A stretch of DNA of 64,000 bases, taken from Salinivibrio sp. ES.052. GTDB lineage: Bacteria; Pseudomonadota; Gammaproteobacteria; Enterobacterales; Vibrionaceae. Shown here in pieces: positions 52,368 to 63,101 of this stretch; the stretch's first letter is position 1; every line of letters starts with the position of its first letter. The notes beneath the pieces are model-generated. The model made no database searches, had not been told where the DNA came from, and saw nothing but the letters and a program-made list of their open reading frames with translations. Made by a program: the position numbers and the translations under genes. The stretch covers positions 310,001-374,000 of the forward strand of contig NZ_FSRI01000001.1 of NCBI RefSeq assembly GCF_900141775.1. Direction: 5' to 3'.

Positions 52368-53348
52368 ATGAGTCAAACGAATCATCAATCACCACGCATT
52401 GTATTAGGCCCGATGGAGGGCGTGCTCGACCCCTTGATGCGCAAGCTGCTCACCGAGATCAATCACTACGATCTTTGCGTCACCGAGTTTGTGCGTGTGG
52501 TGGATCAGCGCTTGCCGGAAAAAGTCTTTTATCGCTTCTGCCCGGAGTTATATCAAGGTGGCCTCACCGATGCAGGTACGCCTGTTCGAATCCAACTCCT
52601 GGGGCAAGACGCCCGTGCGATGGCCATTAACGCGCAGCAAGCAATCCAGTTAGGGTCGCAAGGGATCGACATTAACTTTGGTTGCCCTTCGAAAACGGTG
52701 AATGGTAACCGCGGCGGCGCAGCGTTATTAAAGACGCCTGAGCATATCTACGAGGTGGTCAAAGCGGTGCGTGATAGTGTCGCGCCTGACCATACGGTTA
52801 GCGCAAAAGTGCGGTTGGGGTTTAATGATCTGGATGATTATTTAGAGATTGCACAGGCGGTCAATGATGGGGGAGCTGACGAGCTGGTGGTCCATGGCCG
52901 AACCAAGCGTGATGGTTATAAGGCAGGGACGATTCGTTGGGACTTAATTGCGGAAATTAACCAACAATTTGCGATCCCTGTGACGGCGAACGGTGACATT
53001 TGGGGACGGGATGACGCACTCAAGTGCCAAGCGTTAACGGGCTGTCACACCTTAATGGTGTGTCGTGGTGCGCTAAATATGCCGAACCTTGGCCAGCATA
53101 TCCGTGATGATGTCGCGCCGATGCCTTGGCCTGCGGTGTTGGCTTTATTAGTGCGCTATAGCGAACAAGAGCGCCAAGGGGATAAGGCCGTGTATTTCCC
53201 TAATCGTATTAAGCAGTGGTTTAAGTATTTGCGTCAGTATTACCCTCAGGCTGATGCCTGCTTTAAGGTTATTCGCGTCCTTAATCGCGCTGATGAGATA
53301 ACCAGAGCGCTCGATAACGCGCGTGGGCAAACAGAATTCATAAAATAG
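52368..53348 (+). CDS. dusC: tRNA-dihydrouridine(16) synthase
   Basis: DusC reduces uridine 16 in the tRNA D-loop using FMN and NADPH. The 326-residue protein starts with APMEGV-type sequence ([14 protein letters not shown]), has the catalytic Cys106 in [16 protein letters not shown] and the HGRTKRDGY segment near 183. [17 protein letters not shown] near 45 is typical of DusC rather than DusA or DusB. yecA-like and Nudix genes follow closely on the same strand. Confidence 0.92.
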   Translation: MSQTNHQSPRIVLGPMEGVLDPLMRKLLTEINHYDLCVTEFVRVVDQRLPEKVFYRFCPELYQGGLTDAGTPVRIQLLGQDARAMAINAQQAIQLGSQGIDINFGCPSKTVNGNRGGAALLKTPEHIYEVVKAVRDSVAPDHTVSAKVRLGFNDLDDYLEIAQAVNDGGADELVVHGRTKRDGYKAGTIRWDLIAEINQQFAIPVTANGDIWGRDDALKCQALTGCHTLMVCRGALNMPNLGQHIRDDVAPMPWPAVLALLVRYSEQERQGDKAVYFPNRIKQWFKYLRQYYPQADACFKVIRVLNRADEITRALDNARGQTEFIK

Positions 53349-53356
53349 GAAAACTT

Positions 53357-53992
53357 ATGTCAACACTAATGACACTCTCTGATGACTGGGAAGGCATGCC
53401 TTCCAGTTTTGTTGAAGGGGCGCTGCTGGCTGCCAACATTTGTCCTGTGCCGATGGATCCAGATACTTGGTTATCGGTGTTAGTGACCGCTGGGGTTGAA
53501 GACGATGACGCTGTGGTGCTCAATGAGGAGCACAAGCAGGGAGTACTCGCGCACCTGGAACAGCAATATCATTCGTTGATGCGTAATGATTACACCTTGC
53601 CTGACGCGTTAATGGTGTCTATGCGCGGTGAGCTTGCCCAAGCCTTTGCCGAAGGGTTCCTTGCGGTATGGCCCTACATTGAGCCGCATTGGCGCGATGT
53701 AACCCTCAATGATGGTAGCCGCCGGATGTTATCTGCCCTGGTAACCACCATGCTGCTACTGAATGATGAAGCAGGCACCCTCGCGCAAATGAAAGAGGTC
53801 GGGATTGATGTTGAGCCTGGTCAATATATTGACCAGCTAGATTTAATGATCCAAGAAGTGGCGAAAGCAGCGGATGAAGCACAACAAGGCACGCATGGTG
53901 CGCACCAGGTTAATCCATTTAAGTCGGTAGGACGCAACGACCCCTGTCCATGTGGCAGTGGTGTCAAGTTCAAGAAATGCTGTGGGCGTTAG
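53357..53992 (+). CDS. YecA/YgfB-family protein with SEC-C zinc motif
   Basis: The 211-residue protein has an N-terminal UPF0149 (YgfB/YecA) helical domain and a C-terminal SEC-C motif, [16 protein letters not shown], which binds zinc and in SecA binds SecB. E. coli YecA has the same layout. A role in binding ribosomes or SecB-like partners is known or suspected for relatives; I make no claim here. An AGGAAAAC site precedes the ATG, 8 bp after dusC. Confidence 0.85.
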   Translation: MSTLMTLSDDWEGMPSSFVEGALLAANICPVPMDPDTWLSVLVTAGVEDDDAVVLNEEHKQGVLAHLEQQYHSLMRNDYTLPDALMVSMRGELAQAFAEGFLAVWPYIEPHWRDVTLNDGSRRMLSALVTTMLLLNDEAGTLAQMKEVGIDVEPGQYIDQLDLMIQEVAKAADEAQQGTHGAHQVNPFKSVGRNDPCPCGSGVKFKKCCGR

Positions 53993-53996
53993 TCAT

Positions 53997-54461
53997 ATGA
54001 AGCCGTCAAAACAGTCCTCCCCGATCCGTGTTGTGGCCGGTGTTGCCATGTACGATAAGCAAGTGCTGGTGGCGCAACGGCAGCCAGACGCGCAGTTTAT
54101 TAGTTGGTGGGAATTTCCTGGCGGAAAAGTCGAGCTGGGCGAAACTGACCAGCAGGCGCTTAAGCGAGAGTGGCTTGAAGAGTTCGGGGTTGAAATCCAA
54201 GTCGGTGCGCCGATTATTGAAACCGAATTCGATTATGGCGATAAGGTGATCGTACTTTGCAGCTTTTGGTGTGAAATTATTGATGGGACCTTAGCACTGA
54301 ACCAGCATCAGGCCGTGTATTGGAGTGATCCTCACCGCCTTGATGCCGGGACTTTCAGTGCTGCCGATCGCCCCTTAATTGATGCGTTGCGTCATCGTTT
54401 GGAAAGCCTACCGACCAGCGAAAGCGCCGGTGTGACCGACGCGATTGTGTCAGGAGCATAA
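53997..54461 (+). CDS. Nudix hydrolase, MutT-like
   Basis: The 154-residue protein has a full Nudix box, GGKVELGETDQQALKREW followed by LEEFGV, near residue 39. Such enzymes cut nucleoside diphosphates linked to other groups; MutT-type members remove oxidised dGTP. The start is close to the end of the yecA-like gene (4 bp), suggesting one transcript with dusC. It converges on dsbB, with 6 bp between the stops. The exact substrate cannot be assigned. Confidence 0.88.
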   Translation: MKPSKQSSPIRVVAGVAMYDKQVLVAQRQPDAQFISWWEFPGGKVELGETDQQALKREWLEEFGVEIQVGAPIIETEFDYGDKVIVLCSFWCEIIDGTLALNQHQAVYWSDPHRLDAGTFSAADRPLIDALRHRLESLPTSESAGVTDAIVSGA

Positions 54462-54467
54462 AAGCGA

Positions 54468-55007
54468 TTATGAAAAAATACGACGTGGGGGGCGGCCAAT
54501 AAACTGGGCGATGACTACTAACGCCCAGATAAATAACATGGCCGAGAAGATCCCCACGAGCCATTGAGGCATCGACCAGCCTAGCCACTGCCACACTACT
54601 TTACTGCAATCACCGTAGGCTTCAAAGACTTGTGGTAGCCATTGGTTGAGCGGTGCCCAAGAGGGGAAGTTCACCGCCACATCGCAGGTGGCACCGAACA
54701 GTTGGTTCGGATCCGGAAATTGATAACTCACGTGCTCTAGCGAGAGCTTTAGCGCCCACCCGGCCGTGACGCCATAGCCAAGCAAGCCCAGTGTCCGCCA
54801 GAAAGGATCGCTGGGGGCGATTAACCCCAGTAAGGCGGCAACGCCGATTCCGAATAAAGCGACGCGTTCATAAATACACATCACACAAGGGGCAAGCCCT
54901 TGATAGTGTTGAAAGTAGAGCGCGGTGGCTTCTAGACCCACAACACATAGAAGCAACAACAGCCAGGACGCTCGGCTGCGAGAAAACTGGTTTAAGGCGC
55001 GCCACAT
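54468..55007 (-). CDS. dsbB: Disulfide bond formation protein B
   Basis: DsbB reoxidises DsbA and passes electrons to quinone. The 179-residue, four-helix protein has Cys41-Cys44 (PCVMCIYER) and the second pair Cys108 and Cys134 (GATCDVAV, YGDCSKVV), matching E. coli DsbB (41, 44, 104, 130). It lies downstream of nhaB on the same strand with an 88-bp gap, a typical vibrio arrangement. Confidence 0.95.
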   Translation of the reverse strand: MWRALNQFSRSRASWLLLLLCVVGLEATALYFQHYQGLAPCVMCIYERVALFGIGVAALLGLIAPSDPFWRTLGLLGYGVTAGWALKLSLEHVSYQFPDPNQLFGATCDVAVNFPSWAPLNQWLPQVFEAYGDCSKVVWQWLGWSMPQWLVGIFSAMLFIWALVVIAQFIGRPPRRIFS

Positions 55008-55095
55008 AACTCACTCCTGATAAAAAACAAGGCCCTATATTGAGAGCCTTGCTATTCAATCGTTTGTTGAGACGAAGGTCAATGGTAGAAGTGCG

Positions 55096-56688
55096 TTAGT
55101 GGGCGCTAGATATGGCTTGCTGGCTCATGTGGATGGTTTCGGAGATCCAACCTTGGTGCAGCATCCACTCAGTAGCAGGGACCAAGAAAAACTCAATGCC
55201 AATGACGCCCAATACACCCATGACAATGGTATACGGCAAGGCCATATACACCATGCGCCCATAAGAAAGGCGCAGCAGCGGCGCAAGTGTTGAGGTGAGC
55301 AAGAACAAGAAAGCCGCTTGGCCATTAGGCGTGGCGACTGACGGTAAATTTGTCCCGGTATTAATCGCTACCGATAGCATATCGAACTGTTCACGATCGA
55401 TAACACCATTGAGTAACGCGGTTTTTACTTCATTGATGTACACGGTACCGACGAACACGTTATCAGACACCATAGAAAGCAGGCCATTAGCGATATAAAA
55501 CATAGTGAGCTGAAGATGGCCTTCAAGTGATAACACGAGATCAATCACAGGCGTAAAAAGGTGTTGGTCGATAATCACCGCAACGATCGAGAAAAAGACC
55601 GCCAGTAGTGCTGTAAAGGGGAGCGCTTCTTCAAAGGCTTTCCCTATATGGTGTTCATCCACGACCCCAGTAAAAGCGGTAGCCAAGATGATGATACTTA
55701 AGCCGATTAAACCGACAGCGGCCAAGTGGAGTGCTAGAGCCGTGATCAGCCAAACAGCGATTAACGCTTGAACCACCAATTTAGCGATATCTTGTGGCGT
55801 TCTTTTAGCACGTTGTGCTGTATCGTACTGAACCAGTATTTTCAGCACATTATCAGGCAACTTTGCCCCATACCCAAACCAGCCAAACTTTTCGACCAGG
55901 GCGCATGTCAGCAAGCCCGCAAAGAAAACCGGCAGCGTGACAGGAGACATACGAAGAATAAACTCGCCAAAATGCCAGCCGGCTTGGTCGGCAATGATCA
56001 GGTTTTGTGGTTCACCCACCATGGTCATCACCCCGCCTAATGCGGTACCGACGCCAGCATGCATCAAAAGGCTACGAAGAAAGGCGCGATAATTTTCCAA
56101 ATCGTTACGGCTAAGCTCATCGCTTAAGCTCTCATCCGAGGTGTGATCATGGTTAGCACCAAACTCTTTTCCGGACGCCACGCGGTGGTAAATCGAGTAA
56201 AAGCCGACAGCGACACTGATCACTACCGCAATAACCGTCAACGCATCCAGGAAGGCAGATAGCGCGGCTGCAGCCCCACAAAAGGCCAAAGAGAGTGCAA
56301 TTTTAGAGCGAATACCCAGCAATATTTTGGTGAAAATGAACAGCAGTAACTGCTTCATAAAGTAGATGCCTGCCACCATAAAGACGAGCAATAGCAGCAC
56401 TTCGACGTTAGCGACCAGCTCGTGTTTGACTTGCGCTGGACTGGTCATACCGATTGCGACTGCTTCAATGGCCAATAAACCGCCTGGTTGCAAGGGATAG
56501 CATTTTAAGGCCATCGCGAGAGTGAAAATAAACTCGACCACCAGCAGCCAACCGGCGATGAAAGGATCCATCGAGAAGACGATAGGATTGATGATTAAAA
56601 AGCCAACGATAGCCAGTTTGTACCAGTCAGGGGCTTTGCCGAGAAAGTTCTTGAGAAACGCAGTGCTGAGCGTAATGGTCTTAGCCAT
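55096..56688 (-). CDS. nhaB: Na+/H+ antiporter NhaB
   Basis: NhaB expels sodium in exchange for protons. The 530-residue protein is highly hydrophobic with about 12 predicted helices; it starts with [19 protein letters not shown] and has the conserved [18 protein letters not shown] block near 215 and [20 protein letters not shown] near 455. The gene is divergent from fadR over a 397-bp gap. It fits a marine or halotolerant lifestyle. Confidence 0.95.
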   Translation of the reverse strand: MAKTITLSTAFLKNFLGKAPDWYKLAIVGFLIINPIVFSMDPFIAGWLLVVEFIFTLAMALKCYPLQPGGLLAIEAVAIGMTSPAQVKHELVANVEVLLLLVFMVAGIYFMKQLLLFIFTKILLGIRSKIALSLAFCGAAAALSAFLDALTVIAVVISVAVGFYSIYHRVASGKEFGANHDHTSDESLSDELSRNDLENYRAFLRSLLMHAGVGTALGGVMTMVGEPQNLIIADQAGWHFGEFILRMSPVTLPVFFAGLLTCALVEKFGWFGYGAKLPDNVLKILVQYDTAQRAKRTPQDIAKLVVQALIAVWLITALALHLAAVGLIGLSIIILATAFTGVVDEHHIGKAFEEALPFTALLAVFFSIVAVIIDQHLFTPVIDLVLSLEGHLQLTMFYIANGLLSMVSDNVFVGTVYINEVKTALLNGVIDREQFDMLSVAINTGTNLPSVATPNGQAAFLFLLTSTLAPLLRLSYGRMVYMALPYTIVMGVLGVIGIEFFLVPATEWMLHQGWISETIHMSQQAISSAH

Positions 56689-57085
56689 AATGAAAGTCTC
56701 ATTGTTATCTATGCCTCTTACAGCGCACGGATGAGCAAATAACGTGCTGGTTACACACGTCCGTTTATTTGAACGAATGTGCTCGCACGCAAGAGGATGA
56801 CAGTAAAGGTGACGGTATGGCTATCGATAGTGTTGTTCATTGAGCACAACGGGAATGGATAGCCTAGTCACACATAAGTGTGCGCTAGTTTGCCTTAGAC
56901 ATATTTTGTTACATCTTGTAAGGCTTAGTTTTGCGAGTTATGCCCAGAATTTCATTGATCTGGTACAAAAATATAGCAGATGTCACGCGATACGGGGTGA
57001 AAACACGCAGCGGTTTCTGCGGGTGGCGACTAGTGGTATGATGAGTTATTAATCAGAGTAAGAAGCAAATTGGAATTTAGATTCA
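56689..57085. other. 397-bp divergent nhaB-fadR region
   Basis: No gene is seen. It contains two short palindromes, CTATCGATAG (56821-56830) and CACAC-ATAA-GTGTG (56869-56882), and a fadR promoter candidate. I saw no clear FadR-type operator here. Confidence 0.6.
57015..57043 (+). promoter_or_regulatory. Candidate extended -10 promoter of fadR
   Basis: TATGAT (57038-57043) is preceded by TGG, fitting an extended -10, with a weak TTTCTG 17 bp upstream. It lies 43 bp before the fadR start. Confidence 0.5.
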
Positions 57086-57937
57086 ATGGTTATAAAGGCG
57101 GATAGCCCAGCAACATTTGCTGAAAAATATATAATTGAAAGTATTTGGAATAATCATTTCCCTAAGGGCTCAATTTTACCCGCAGAGCGTGAATTGTCTG
57201 AGTTGATAGGGGTTACACGCACCACGTTGCGTGAGGTACTTCAGCGTTTGGCGCGCGACGGTTGGTTGACTATTCAACATGGTAAGCCGACCCGTGTGAA
57301 TGATTATATGCGTACGTCTGGCCTCAGTATTCTTGATACGCTGGTGACGTTGGAAGGGCAAGATGTTCACGGTGTACTAGAAGATTTATTGGCAGCGCGA
57401 ACAGATATTAGCGGCGTGTATATGCGCTATGCGGCCAAAAATCGCCCTGAAGATTGTTTAAACCTGATTGATTTTGTGATTAAACGTTGTCAGCAAGTAC
57501 TCGAGTGTGAGCGCTTTGAGCAGTTCTTAGAGCTCATCGATGAGAAAGCTGAAGTCCTGAAAGACGTTAAAAAAATCCAAGATAAATACGGCAAGCAGGA
57601 CGCTGATCTATGTGAGCGTATTTGTATGGGTCGTGCGTTTAATCATTTTGACTACCGCTTGTTCCAAGGCTTGGCGCATTTCTCTGGTAACAAAGTCTAT
57701 GTTCTGACCATTAATGGCATGCGGCAGATATACTCACGTGTCGGTGGCTACTACTTTATGGATCGTCGAGCCTGTGAGAATGCATTAAGCTTTTACAGTG
57801 ATTTACGTGAAATGGTGGCCAGTAACCAGCACACGATGATTGGTGATCGGGTGAAACAATACGGTCGCGAGTGTGGTGGCTTATGGTTCAGTAACCGTGA
57901 GACCATTGCATCGCATATGGCGGAAGAAGAAGCCTAA
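57086..57937 (+). CDS. fadR: Fatty acid metabolism regulator FadR, vibrio type
   Basis: FadR represses fatty acid breakdown genes and activates unsaturated fatty acid synthesis, responding to long-chain acyl-CoA. The N-terminal GntR winged helix (about 10-72) is near-identical to E. coli (PAERELSELIGVTRTTLREV). The 283-residue length exceeds E. coli's 239 because of an insertion of about 40 residues near 138-178, known in Vibrio FadR, where it alters ligand binding. The MVIKA start is conserved, though its ribosome site is weak. Confidence 0.95.
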   Translation: MVIKADSPATFAEKYIIESIWNNHFPKGSILPAERELSELIGVTRTTLREVLQRLARDGWLTIQHGKPTRVNDYMRTSGLSILDTLVTLEGQDVHGVLEDLLAARTDISGVYMRYAAKNRPEDCLNLIDFVIKRCQQVLECERFEQFLELIDEKAEVLKDVKKIQDKYGKQDADLCERICMGRAFNHFDYRLFQGLAHFSGNKVYVLTINGMRQIYSRVGGYYFMDRRACENALSFYSDLREMVASNQHTMIGDRVKQYGRECGGLWFSNRETIASHMAEEEA

Positions 57938-57957
57938 CGGCGGTATAAACGTGAACA

Positions 57958-57995
57958 AAAGCCGCCATGATATAACATCATGGCGGCCTTTTTTT
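57958..57995. terminator. Bidirectional terminator between fadR and ycgB
   Basis: GCCGCCATGAT pairs perfectly with ATCATGGCGGC around ATAAC, with T residues to the right and A residues to the left. It serves both convergent genes. Confidence 0.9.
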
Positions 57996-59541
57996 AGTGG
58001 CTTCCCATTAACATATCAGGGTCAAATTGTGGCCGTTTGGGGCAACAGCTGAGTATTTTTCCACGCCCCTCGTTGGTTTCTTCTTCTAACACCACTTCAA
58101 ATCCCCAAAGCCGATGAACATGCTTTAACACCTCTTCATAAGAATTAGCGAGAGGAATGCGGTTATGGGGCACATAACGAAGTGTCAGAGATCGGTTACC
58201 GCGTAAATCAACATCAAAGACCTGAATATTGGGCTCGCGATTACTGAGGTTGTATTGGGCCGACAGGTCTTCGCGCAGCTGACGATAGCCTTGCTCGTTA
58301 TGAATACTGGTAACCTCAATATAGTTTTGACGGTCATCATCATTCACGGCAAAAAACTTCATGTCTCGCATCACCTTTGGCGATAAAAATTGGCTGATAA
58401 AGCTTTCATCCTTAAAGTTCGCCATCGCGAAATGCACCGTGTCTAACCAGTCTGTTCCCGCGATCTCCGGGAACCAGTATTTATCTTCATCGGTCGGATT
58501 TTCACACATTCGGCGAATGTCTTGGAACATCGCAAACCCGAGTGCGTAAGGATTAATGCCAGAGTAATACTGGCTATTGTAGGGCGGTTGTGCCACCACA
58601 TTGGTATGGCTATGCAGAAACTCCATGATGAAGCTATCAGTGACCAAGCCTTCATCGTAAAGATGGTTAAGGATGGTGTAATGCCAGAAGGTCGCCCAGC
58701 CTTCATTCATGACTTGGGTTTGCTTCTGCGGGTAGAAGTACTGGCTCACTTTACGGACGATACGCACAATTTCTCGCTGCCACGGCTCCAGTAGTGGAGA
58801 GTGTTTTTCAAAAAAGTACAACAGGTTTTCTTGCGGCTCAGAGGGGAATCGGCGCTTTTCCTCTTCTTGCTCTTTTTTGCCACTCGGAATCGTCCGCCAT
58901 AGTTCGTTGACTTGCGTTTGCAGGTAATCTTCTCGTGCCTTTTGGCGTGCTTTTTCTTCGGCCAATGAGATTTTTTGTGGTCGCTTGTAGCGATCGACCC
59001 CGTAGTTCATCAGCGCATGACAAGAGTCAATCAGGCTTTCAACTTCCGCAAGGCCGTATTTTTCTTCGCATTCACTGATGTAATGTTTGGCAAACAGCAG
59101 ATAATCGATGATTGATCCCGCGTCGGTCCAGGTTTGAAATAAGTAATTGCCTTTAAAAAAGGAGTTATGGCCATAACAGGCATGCGCCATCACTAATGCC
59201 TGCATGGTAATGGTGTTTTCTTCCATTAAATAGGCGATACAGGGGTCGGAGTTAATCACGATCTCGTATGCCAGCCCCATATAGCCGTGTTTGTAGTTGC
59301 GCTCAGTTTCGATGAACTTTTTGCCAAATGACCAGTGGTTATAGTTAATCGGCATACCCACGCTAGAATAAGCGTCCATCATCTGCTCGGCGGCAATGAT
59401 TTCGATTTGATTTGGGTAGGTGTCGAGCCTGTAATGTTCGGCTACCCGTTTAATTTCCTGGTGATACTGCTCAAGCAGGTCAAAGGTCCAGTCTGGTCCA
59501 TCGTGGAGTGGAGTGTTACGTTTACCTTTGGTGACAGCCAT
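57994..59541 (-). CDS. ycgB: SpoVR-family protein YcgB
   Basis: The 515-residue protein belongs to the SpoVR family, named for a Bacillus cortex-formation gene; in gammaproteobacteria it is found with prkA and yeaH. It starts with KGKRNTPLHDGPDWTFDLLE and has NEGWATFWHYTILNHLYDEG near 280 and NPYALGFAMFQDIRRM near 330, typical of the family. It is third in the prkA-yeaH-ycgB operon, 41 bp after yeaH. The molecular role is not settled. Confidence 0.92.
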   Translation of the reverse strand: MAVTKGKRNTPLHDGPDWTFDLLEQYHQEIKRVAEHYRLDTYPNQIEIIAAEQMMDAYSSVGMPINYNHWSFGKKFIETERNYKHGYMGLAYEIVINSDPCIAYLMEENTITMQALVMAHACYGHNSFFKGNYLFQTWTDAGSIIDYLLFAKHYISECEEKYGLAEVESLIDSCHALMNYGVDRYKRPQKISLAEEKARQKAREDYLQTQVNELWRTIPSGKKEQEEEKRRFPSEPQENLLYFFEKHSPLLEPWQREIVRIVRKVSQYFYPQKQTQVMNEGWATFWHYTILNHLYDEGLVTDSFIMEFLHSHTNVVAQPPYNSQYYSGINPYALGFAMFQDIRRMCENPTDEDKYWFPEIAGTDWLDTVHFAMANFKDESFISQFLSPKVMRDMKFFAVNDDDRQNYIEVTSIHNEQGYRQLREDLSAQYNLSNREPNIQVFDVDLRGNRSLTLRYVPHNRIPLANSYEEVLKHVHRLWGFEVVLEEETNEGRGKILSCCPKRPQFDPDMLMGSH

Positions 59542-59582
59542 ACTCTATCTCCCTGATAAAATGCGCTGATGCCGGTATCGCG

Positions 59583-60854
59583 TCAGGCTTCGACCTGACG
59601 CTTAAACAATTCGCGAAATACGGGGAAGATTTCTTCCGCTGAACGAATGTTTTGCATGGCAAAGTTGTCATGGCTTTCCGCAAGTGCCTCATACTCCCGC
59701 CATAGTGTTTGGTGCGCACGGCGAGTAATTTCTATGTAGGCATAATAACGGCTGACCGGCAACAGGGTGCTTTGTAGTAGATCTCGACAGCCTGGGGAAT
59801 CATCGGCCCAGTTATCGCCATCAGAAGCTTGTGCTGCGTACACGTTCCATTCTGTGGGGTTGTACCTGTCTTTTATAATTTCATCCATGAGTTTCAGGGC
59901 ACTCGACACAATGGTGCCGCCGGTTTCCTGAGAGTAAAAAAACTCGTGCTCATCGACTTCTTTCGCCTGAGTATGATGGCGGATAAATACCACCTCAACG
60001 TTCTTGTACGTCCGCGTCAGAAACAAATAAAGCAGAATATAAAAACGCTTTGCGATGTCTTTAGTGGCTTGATCCATCGAGCCTGAGACATCCATCAAGC
60101 AAAACATCACCGCTTGACTGTTCGGTTGGGGACGCTTCTCGTAGTTTTTGTAGCGTAAGTCGAACGTATCGATAAAAGGCACCGCAGCGAGTTTGTTTTT
60201 TAGTGCTGAGATTTCTTCTTCAAGGCGCTTTACCTCTAGCGGTTGAGCTGGCTCAGAGTGCTTTTGTTGCTCGAGTGCCTCCTCAAGTTCGGCCAGTTCC
60301 CGGCGTTTGCCCGCGGACATTGCTGTCCGCCTGGCGAGTGAGTTTTGTAATGAGCGTACGATAGCGATGTTAGAGGGTACCCCATTAGAGGTATACCCCG
60401 AGCGGTGGGTTTTGTACTCCACCATTTTTGCCATTTGGTTTTTTTTCAAGTTCGGGAGCTCAAGATCCTCGAACAAGAGATCTAAATATTCGTCTTTTGA
60501 TATTTGAAAAACGAACTCATCCTGCCCTTCGCCATCTGGGCTCGCCTGTCCTTCTCCTGCGCCACCACCTTCGCCACCAGGGGGACGAGCTATACGGTCA
60601 CCTGGACTAAATTGGTCGTTTCCAGGGTGGACAGCCTCACGCTGTCCCCCTTTACCTTGATGGAACGTTGGCTCACGAATATCGCGTGATGGAATTGAAA
60701 TATCCTCACCGCTCTCGACATCCGTGATTGAGCGATTGTTGACGGCGTCGGCAATGGACTCCTTTATCTGCCGCTTGTGGCGGCGTAAAAAGCGCTGCCG
60801 ATTGACAGTACTTTTGTTTTTGCCATTGAGACGACGATCAATAAAATGCGCCAT
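59583..60854 (-). CDS. yeaH: YeaH/YhbH-family protein with vWA-like domain
   Basis: The 423-residue DUF444-family protein has a basic N-terminus ([19 protein letters not shown]), a glycine-rich linker (about 75-110), and a C-terminal von Willebrand A-like domain with [20 protein letters not shown] near 250, carrying the metal-site DxSxS motif. Homologues form a stress-linked unit with the PrkA kinase and SpoVR protein. The gap to prkA upstream is 33 bp, so the three are probably cotranscribed. Confidence 0.93.
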   Translation of the reverse strand: MAHFIDRRLNGKNKSTVNRQRFLRRHKRQIKESIADAVNNRSITDVESGEDISIPSRDIREPTFHQGKGGQREAVHPGNDQFSPGDRIARPPGGEGGGAGEGQASPDGEGQDEFVFQISKDEYLDLLFEDLELPNLKKNQMAKMVEYKTHRSGYTSNGVPSNIAIVRSLQNSLARRTAMSAGKRRELAELEEALEQQKHSEPAQPLEVKRLEEEISALKNKLAAVPFIDTFDLRYKNYEKRPQPNSQAVMFCLMDVSGSMDQATKDIAKRFYILLYLFLTRTYKNVEVVFIRHHTQAKEVDEHEFFYSQETGGTIVSSALKLMDEIIKDRYNPTEWNVYAAQASDGDNWADDSPGCRDLLQSTLLPVSRYYAYIEITRRAHQTLWREYEALAESHDNFAMQNIRSAEEIFPVFRELFKRQVEA

Positions 60855-60887
60855 AACTCTCTCCCGTCATCTGTGTCAGCCCGCGGG

Positions 60888-62822
60888 CTACGATGATTTA
60901 CGCACGCGCAAATACCATTCAGCGAGCAAACGAACTTGCTTGCGGGTATAGCCTTTTTCCATCATACGAGCGACAAAATCGTCATGTTTTTTCTGCTCGT
61001 CACTGGAGGTCTTGGTATTAAACGAGATCACAGGCAGAAGGTCCTCGGTGTTGGAGAACATTTTCTTCTCGATCACGGTTTTCAGCTTCTCGTAGCTGGT
61101 CCAAGCCGGGTTTTTGCCTTCATTATTGGCACGGGCACGGAGCACAAAATTGACAATTTCGTTGCGGAAGTCTTTCGGGTTACTGATACCGGCTGGTTTT
61201 TCGATTTTTTCCAACTCGCCATTAAGCGCCGAACGATCAAATAACTGGCCGGTATCTGGGTCTCGGAACTCTTGGTCCTGGATCCAGAAGTCTGCGTAGG
61301 TGACATAGCGATCAAAAATGTTTTGACCGTATTCAGAGTACGACTCGAGATACGCGGTTTGGATCTCTTTGCCTATAAACTCGATATATTTGGGGATCAG
61401 ATACCCTTTAAGGTGTTCAAGGTAACGCTCAGCTACTTCTTGAGGGAACTGCTCCCGTTCGATTTGTTGCTCGAGTACGTAGAAAAGGTGAACGGGGTTT
61501 GCAGCCACTTCCGCATGATCAAAGTTAAACACGCGAGATAAAATCTTGAAAGCAAAACGCGTCGATAGGCCATCCATCCCTTCATCCACCCCGGCAAAGT
61601 CGCGGTACTCTTGGTAAGACTTAGCTTTTGGATCGGTGTCTTTGAGGGTTTCACCATCATAGACGCGCATTTTTGAATAAATGCTAGAGTTTTCAGGGTC
61701 TTTTAAGCGCGACAACACCGTAAAGCGCGCCAAAATATCGAGTGTGCTTGGCGAGCAAGGGGCATGGCGTAGTTCACTGCTCGATAAGAGTTTGTTGTAG
61801 ATACGAATTTCATCCGAGATTCGTAAACAGTAAGGCACTTTGACGATGTAAACACGGTCTAGGAAGGCCTCATTGTTTTTGTTATTACGAAACGATTGCC
61901 ATTCAGATTCGTTCGAGTGGGCTAAAATGATACCGTCAAATGGTAGTGCAGAAAGCCCTTCGGTCCCGTTGTAGTTACCTTCTTGAGTCGCAGTTAATAG
62001 AGGGTGCAGCACCTTAATAGGGGCTTTAAACATTTCTACAAATTCCATCATGCCTTGGTTGGCACGACATAGGGCACCGGAGTAGGAATAAGCATCGGGA
62101 TCATCTTGCGAATAGTGCTCAAGCTGACGAATGTCTACTTTACCGACCAAAGCAGAAATATCTTGGTTGTTTTCGTCACCCGGTTCGGTTTTGGCAACCC
62201 CGACCTGATTCAGAATGGATGGACGAAGTTTGACCACTTTGAACTGGCTGATATCGCCACCAAATTCTTTTAATCGCTTGGCGGCCCAAGGCGACATAAT
62301 GTGGTGAATATAACGGTTCGGAATGTCGTATTCTTGCTTTAGTAGGTGCCCATCTTCTTCGGCATCAAATAAGCAGAATGGGTGGTCGTTTACTGGACTG
62401 CGCTCACCGTTAGCGGTCAGCACATAAATAGGCATTTGCTGCATCAAACTTTTTAGTTTTTCAGCCAAGGAGGATTTCCCCCCACCGACAGGGCCTAGCA
62501 AGTAGAGAATTTGTTTTCGTTCTTCCAAGCCTTGGGCGGCATGTTTGAGGTAAGAGACGATTTGCTCGATCGAGTCTTCCATGCCATAAAAATCTTCAAA
62601 GGTCTTATAGCGAGAAATGACGCGGTTTGAAAAAAGACGGCTGAGTCGTGGATCGAGCGAGGTGTCGATTTTTTCTGGCTCTCCAATTGCCATCAGCAAA
62701 CGCTCTGCGGCATTGGCATACGCACCGCGATCTTCTCGGCATAGATCCAAAAATGCTTGAAGGCTCATTTCTTCGTCTTTGGCTTCTTCGTAGCGCTGAC
62801 GATAGTGATCGAAAATAGTCAT
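60888..62822 (-). CDS. prkA: PrkA-family serine protein kinase
   Basis: PrkA (E. coli YeaG) is an AAA+-like ATPase-kinase induced in starvation and nitrogen stress. The 644-residue length equals that of YeaG. The Walker A loop LLGPVGGGKSSLAEKL lies near residue 108, and the C-terminal part (about 420-640) is the PrkA kinase region. It heads the operon; the ATG follows GGGGGCAGGACC. E. coli uses a sigma-54 promoter here, but I found no clear matching site in the 279-bp gap upstream. Confidence 0.93.
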   Translation of the reverse strand: MTIFDHYRQRYEEAKDEEMSLQAFLDLCREDRGAYANAAERLLMAIGEPEKIDTSLDPRLSRLFSNRVISRYKTFEDFYGMEDSIEQIVSYLKHAAQGLEERKQILYLLGPVGGGKSSLAEKLKSLMQQMPIYVLTANGERSPVNDHPFCLFDAEEDGHLLKQEYDIPNRYIHHIMSPWAAKRLKEFGGDISQFKVVKLRPSILNQVGVAKTEPGDENNQDISALVGKVDIRQLEHYSQDDPDAYSYSGALCRANQGMMEFVEMFKAPIKVLHPLLTATQEGNYNGTEGLSALPFDGIILAHSNESEWQSFRNNKNNEAFLDRVYIVKVPYCLRISDEIRIYNKLLSSSELRHAPCSPSTLDILARFTVLSRLKDPENSSIYSKMRVYDGETLKDTDPKAKSYQEYRDFAGVDEGMDGLSTRFAFKILSRVFNFDHAEVAANPVHLFYVLEQQIEREQFPQEVAERYLEHLKGYLIPKYIEFIGKEIQTAYLESYSEYGQNIFDRYVTYADFWIQDQEFRDPDTGQLFDRSALNGELEKIEKPAGISNPKDFRNEIVNFVLRARANNEGKNPAWTSYEKLKTVIEKKMFSNTEDLLPVISFNTKTSSDEQKKHDDFVARMMEKGYTRKQVRLLAEWYLRVRKSS

Positions 62823-62985
62823 GGTCCTGCCCCCTAAATCGTCTAATAACTCGAAAAGAAAAGGCGAAAAATTGGCTGAATGTTCCCTTTCCTTTTTATA
62901 AGGTTAGACCTGATTTGAGGATTTTGCGTGAAAGAATTGTTTGTTTTTTCGATAATTTTTGTTACCGGATCCGTACACTTGTCTT

Positions 62986-63001
62986 GTCAAGATATTGACA
63001 G
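62986..63001. promoter_or_regulatory. Inverted repeat in the prkA-mipA gap
   Basis: TGTCAA-GATA-TTGACA is a perfect repeat; the right arm TTGACA could act as a -35 for the MipA/OmpV gene, though the best -10 (TATGCT at 63024) is too far at 22 bp. Its function is uncertain. Confidence 0.35.
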
Positions 63002-63101
63002 CTGGTGTTCAAGCTAGTTAGGTATGCTAGTGGTGATAATTTTGCCAACTAGAGTGACTGAGCTGCCATTGGCCAGCCGTGCAACAGTGAAGGAAATGAT
63101 G

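Noticed and set aside
56869-56882. CACAC-ATAA-GTGTG considered as a CRP or FadR site
   Set aside because: The spacing and bases fit neither consensus; left only as an unassigned palindrome.
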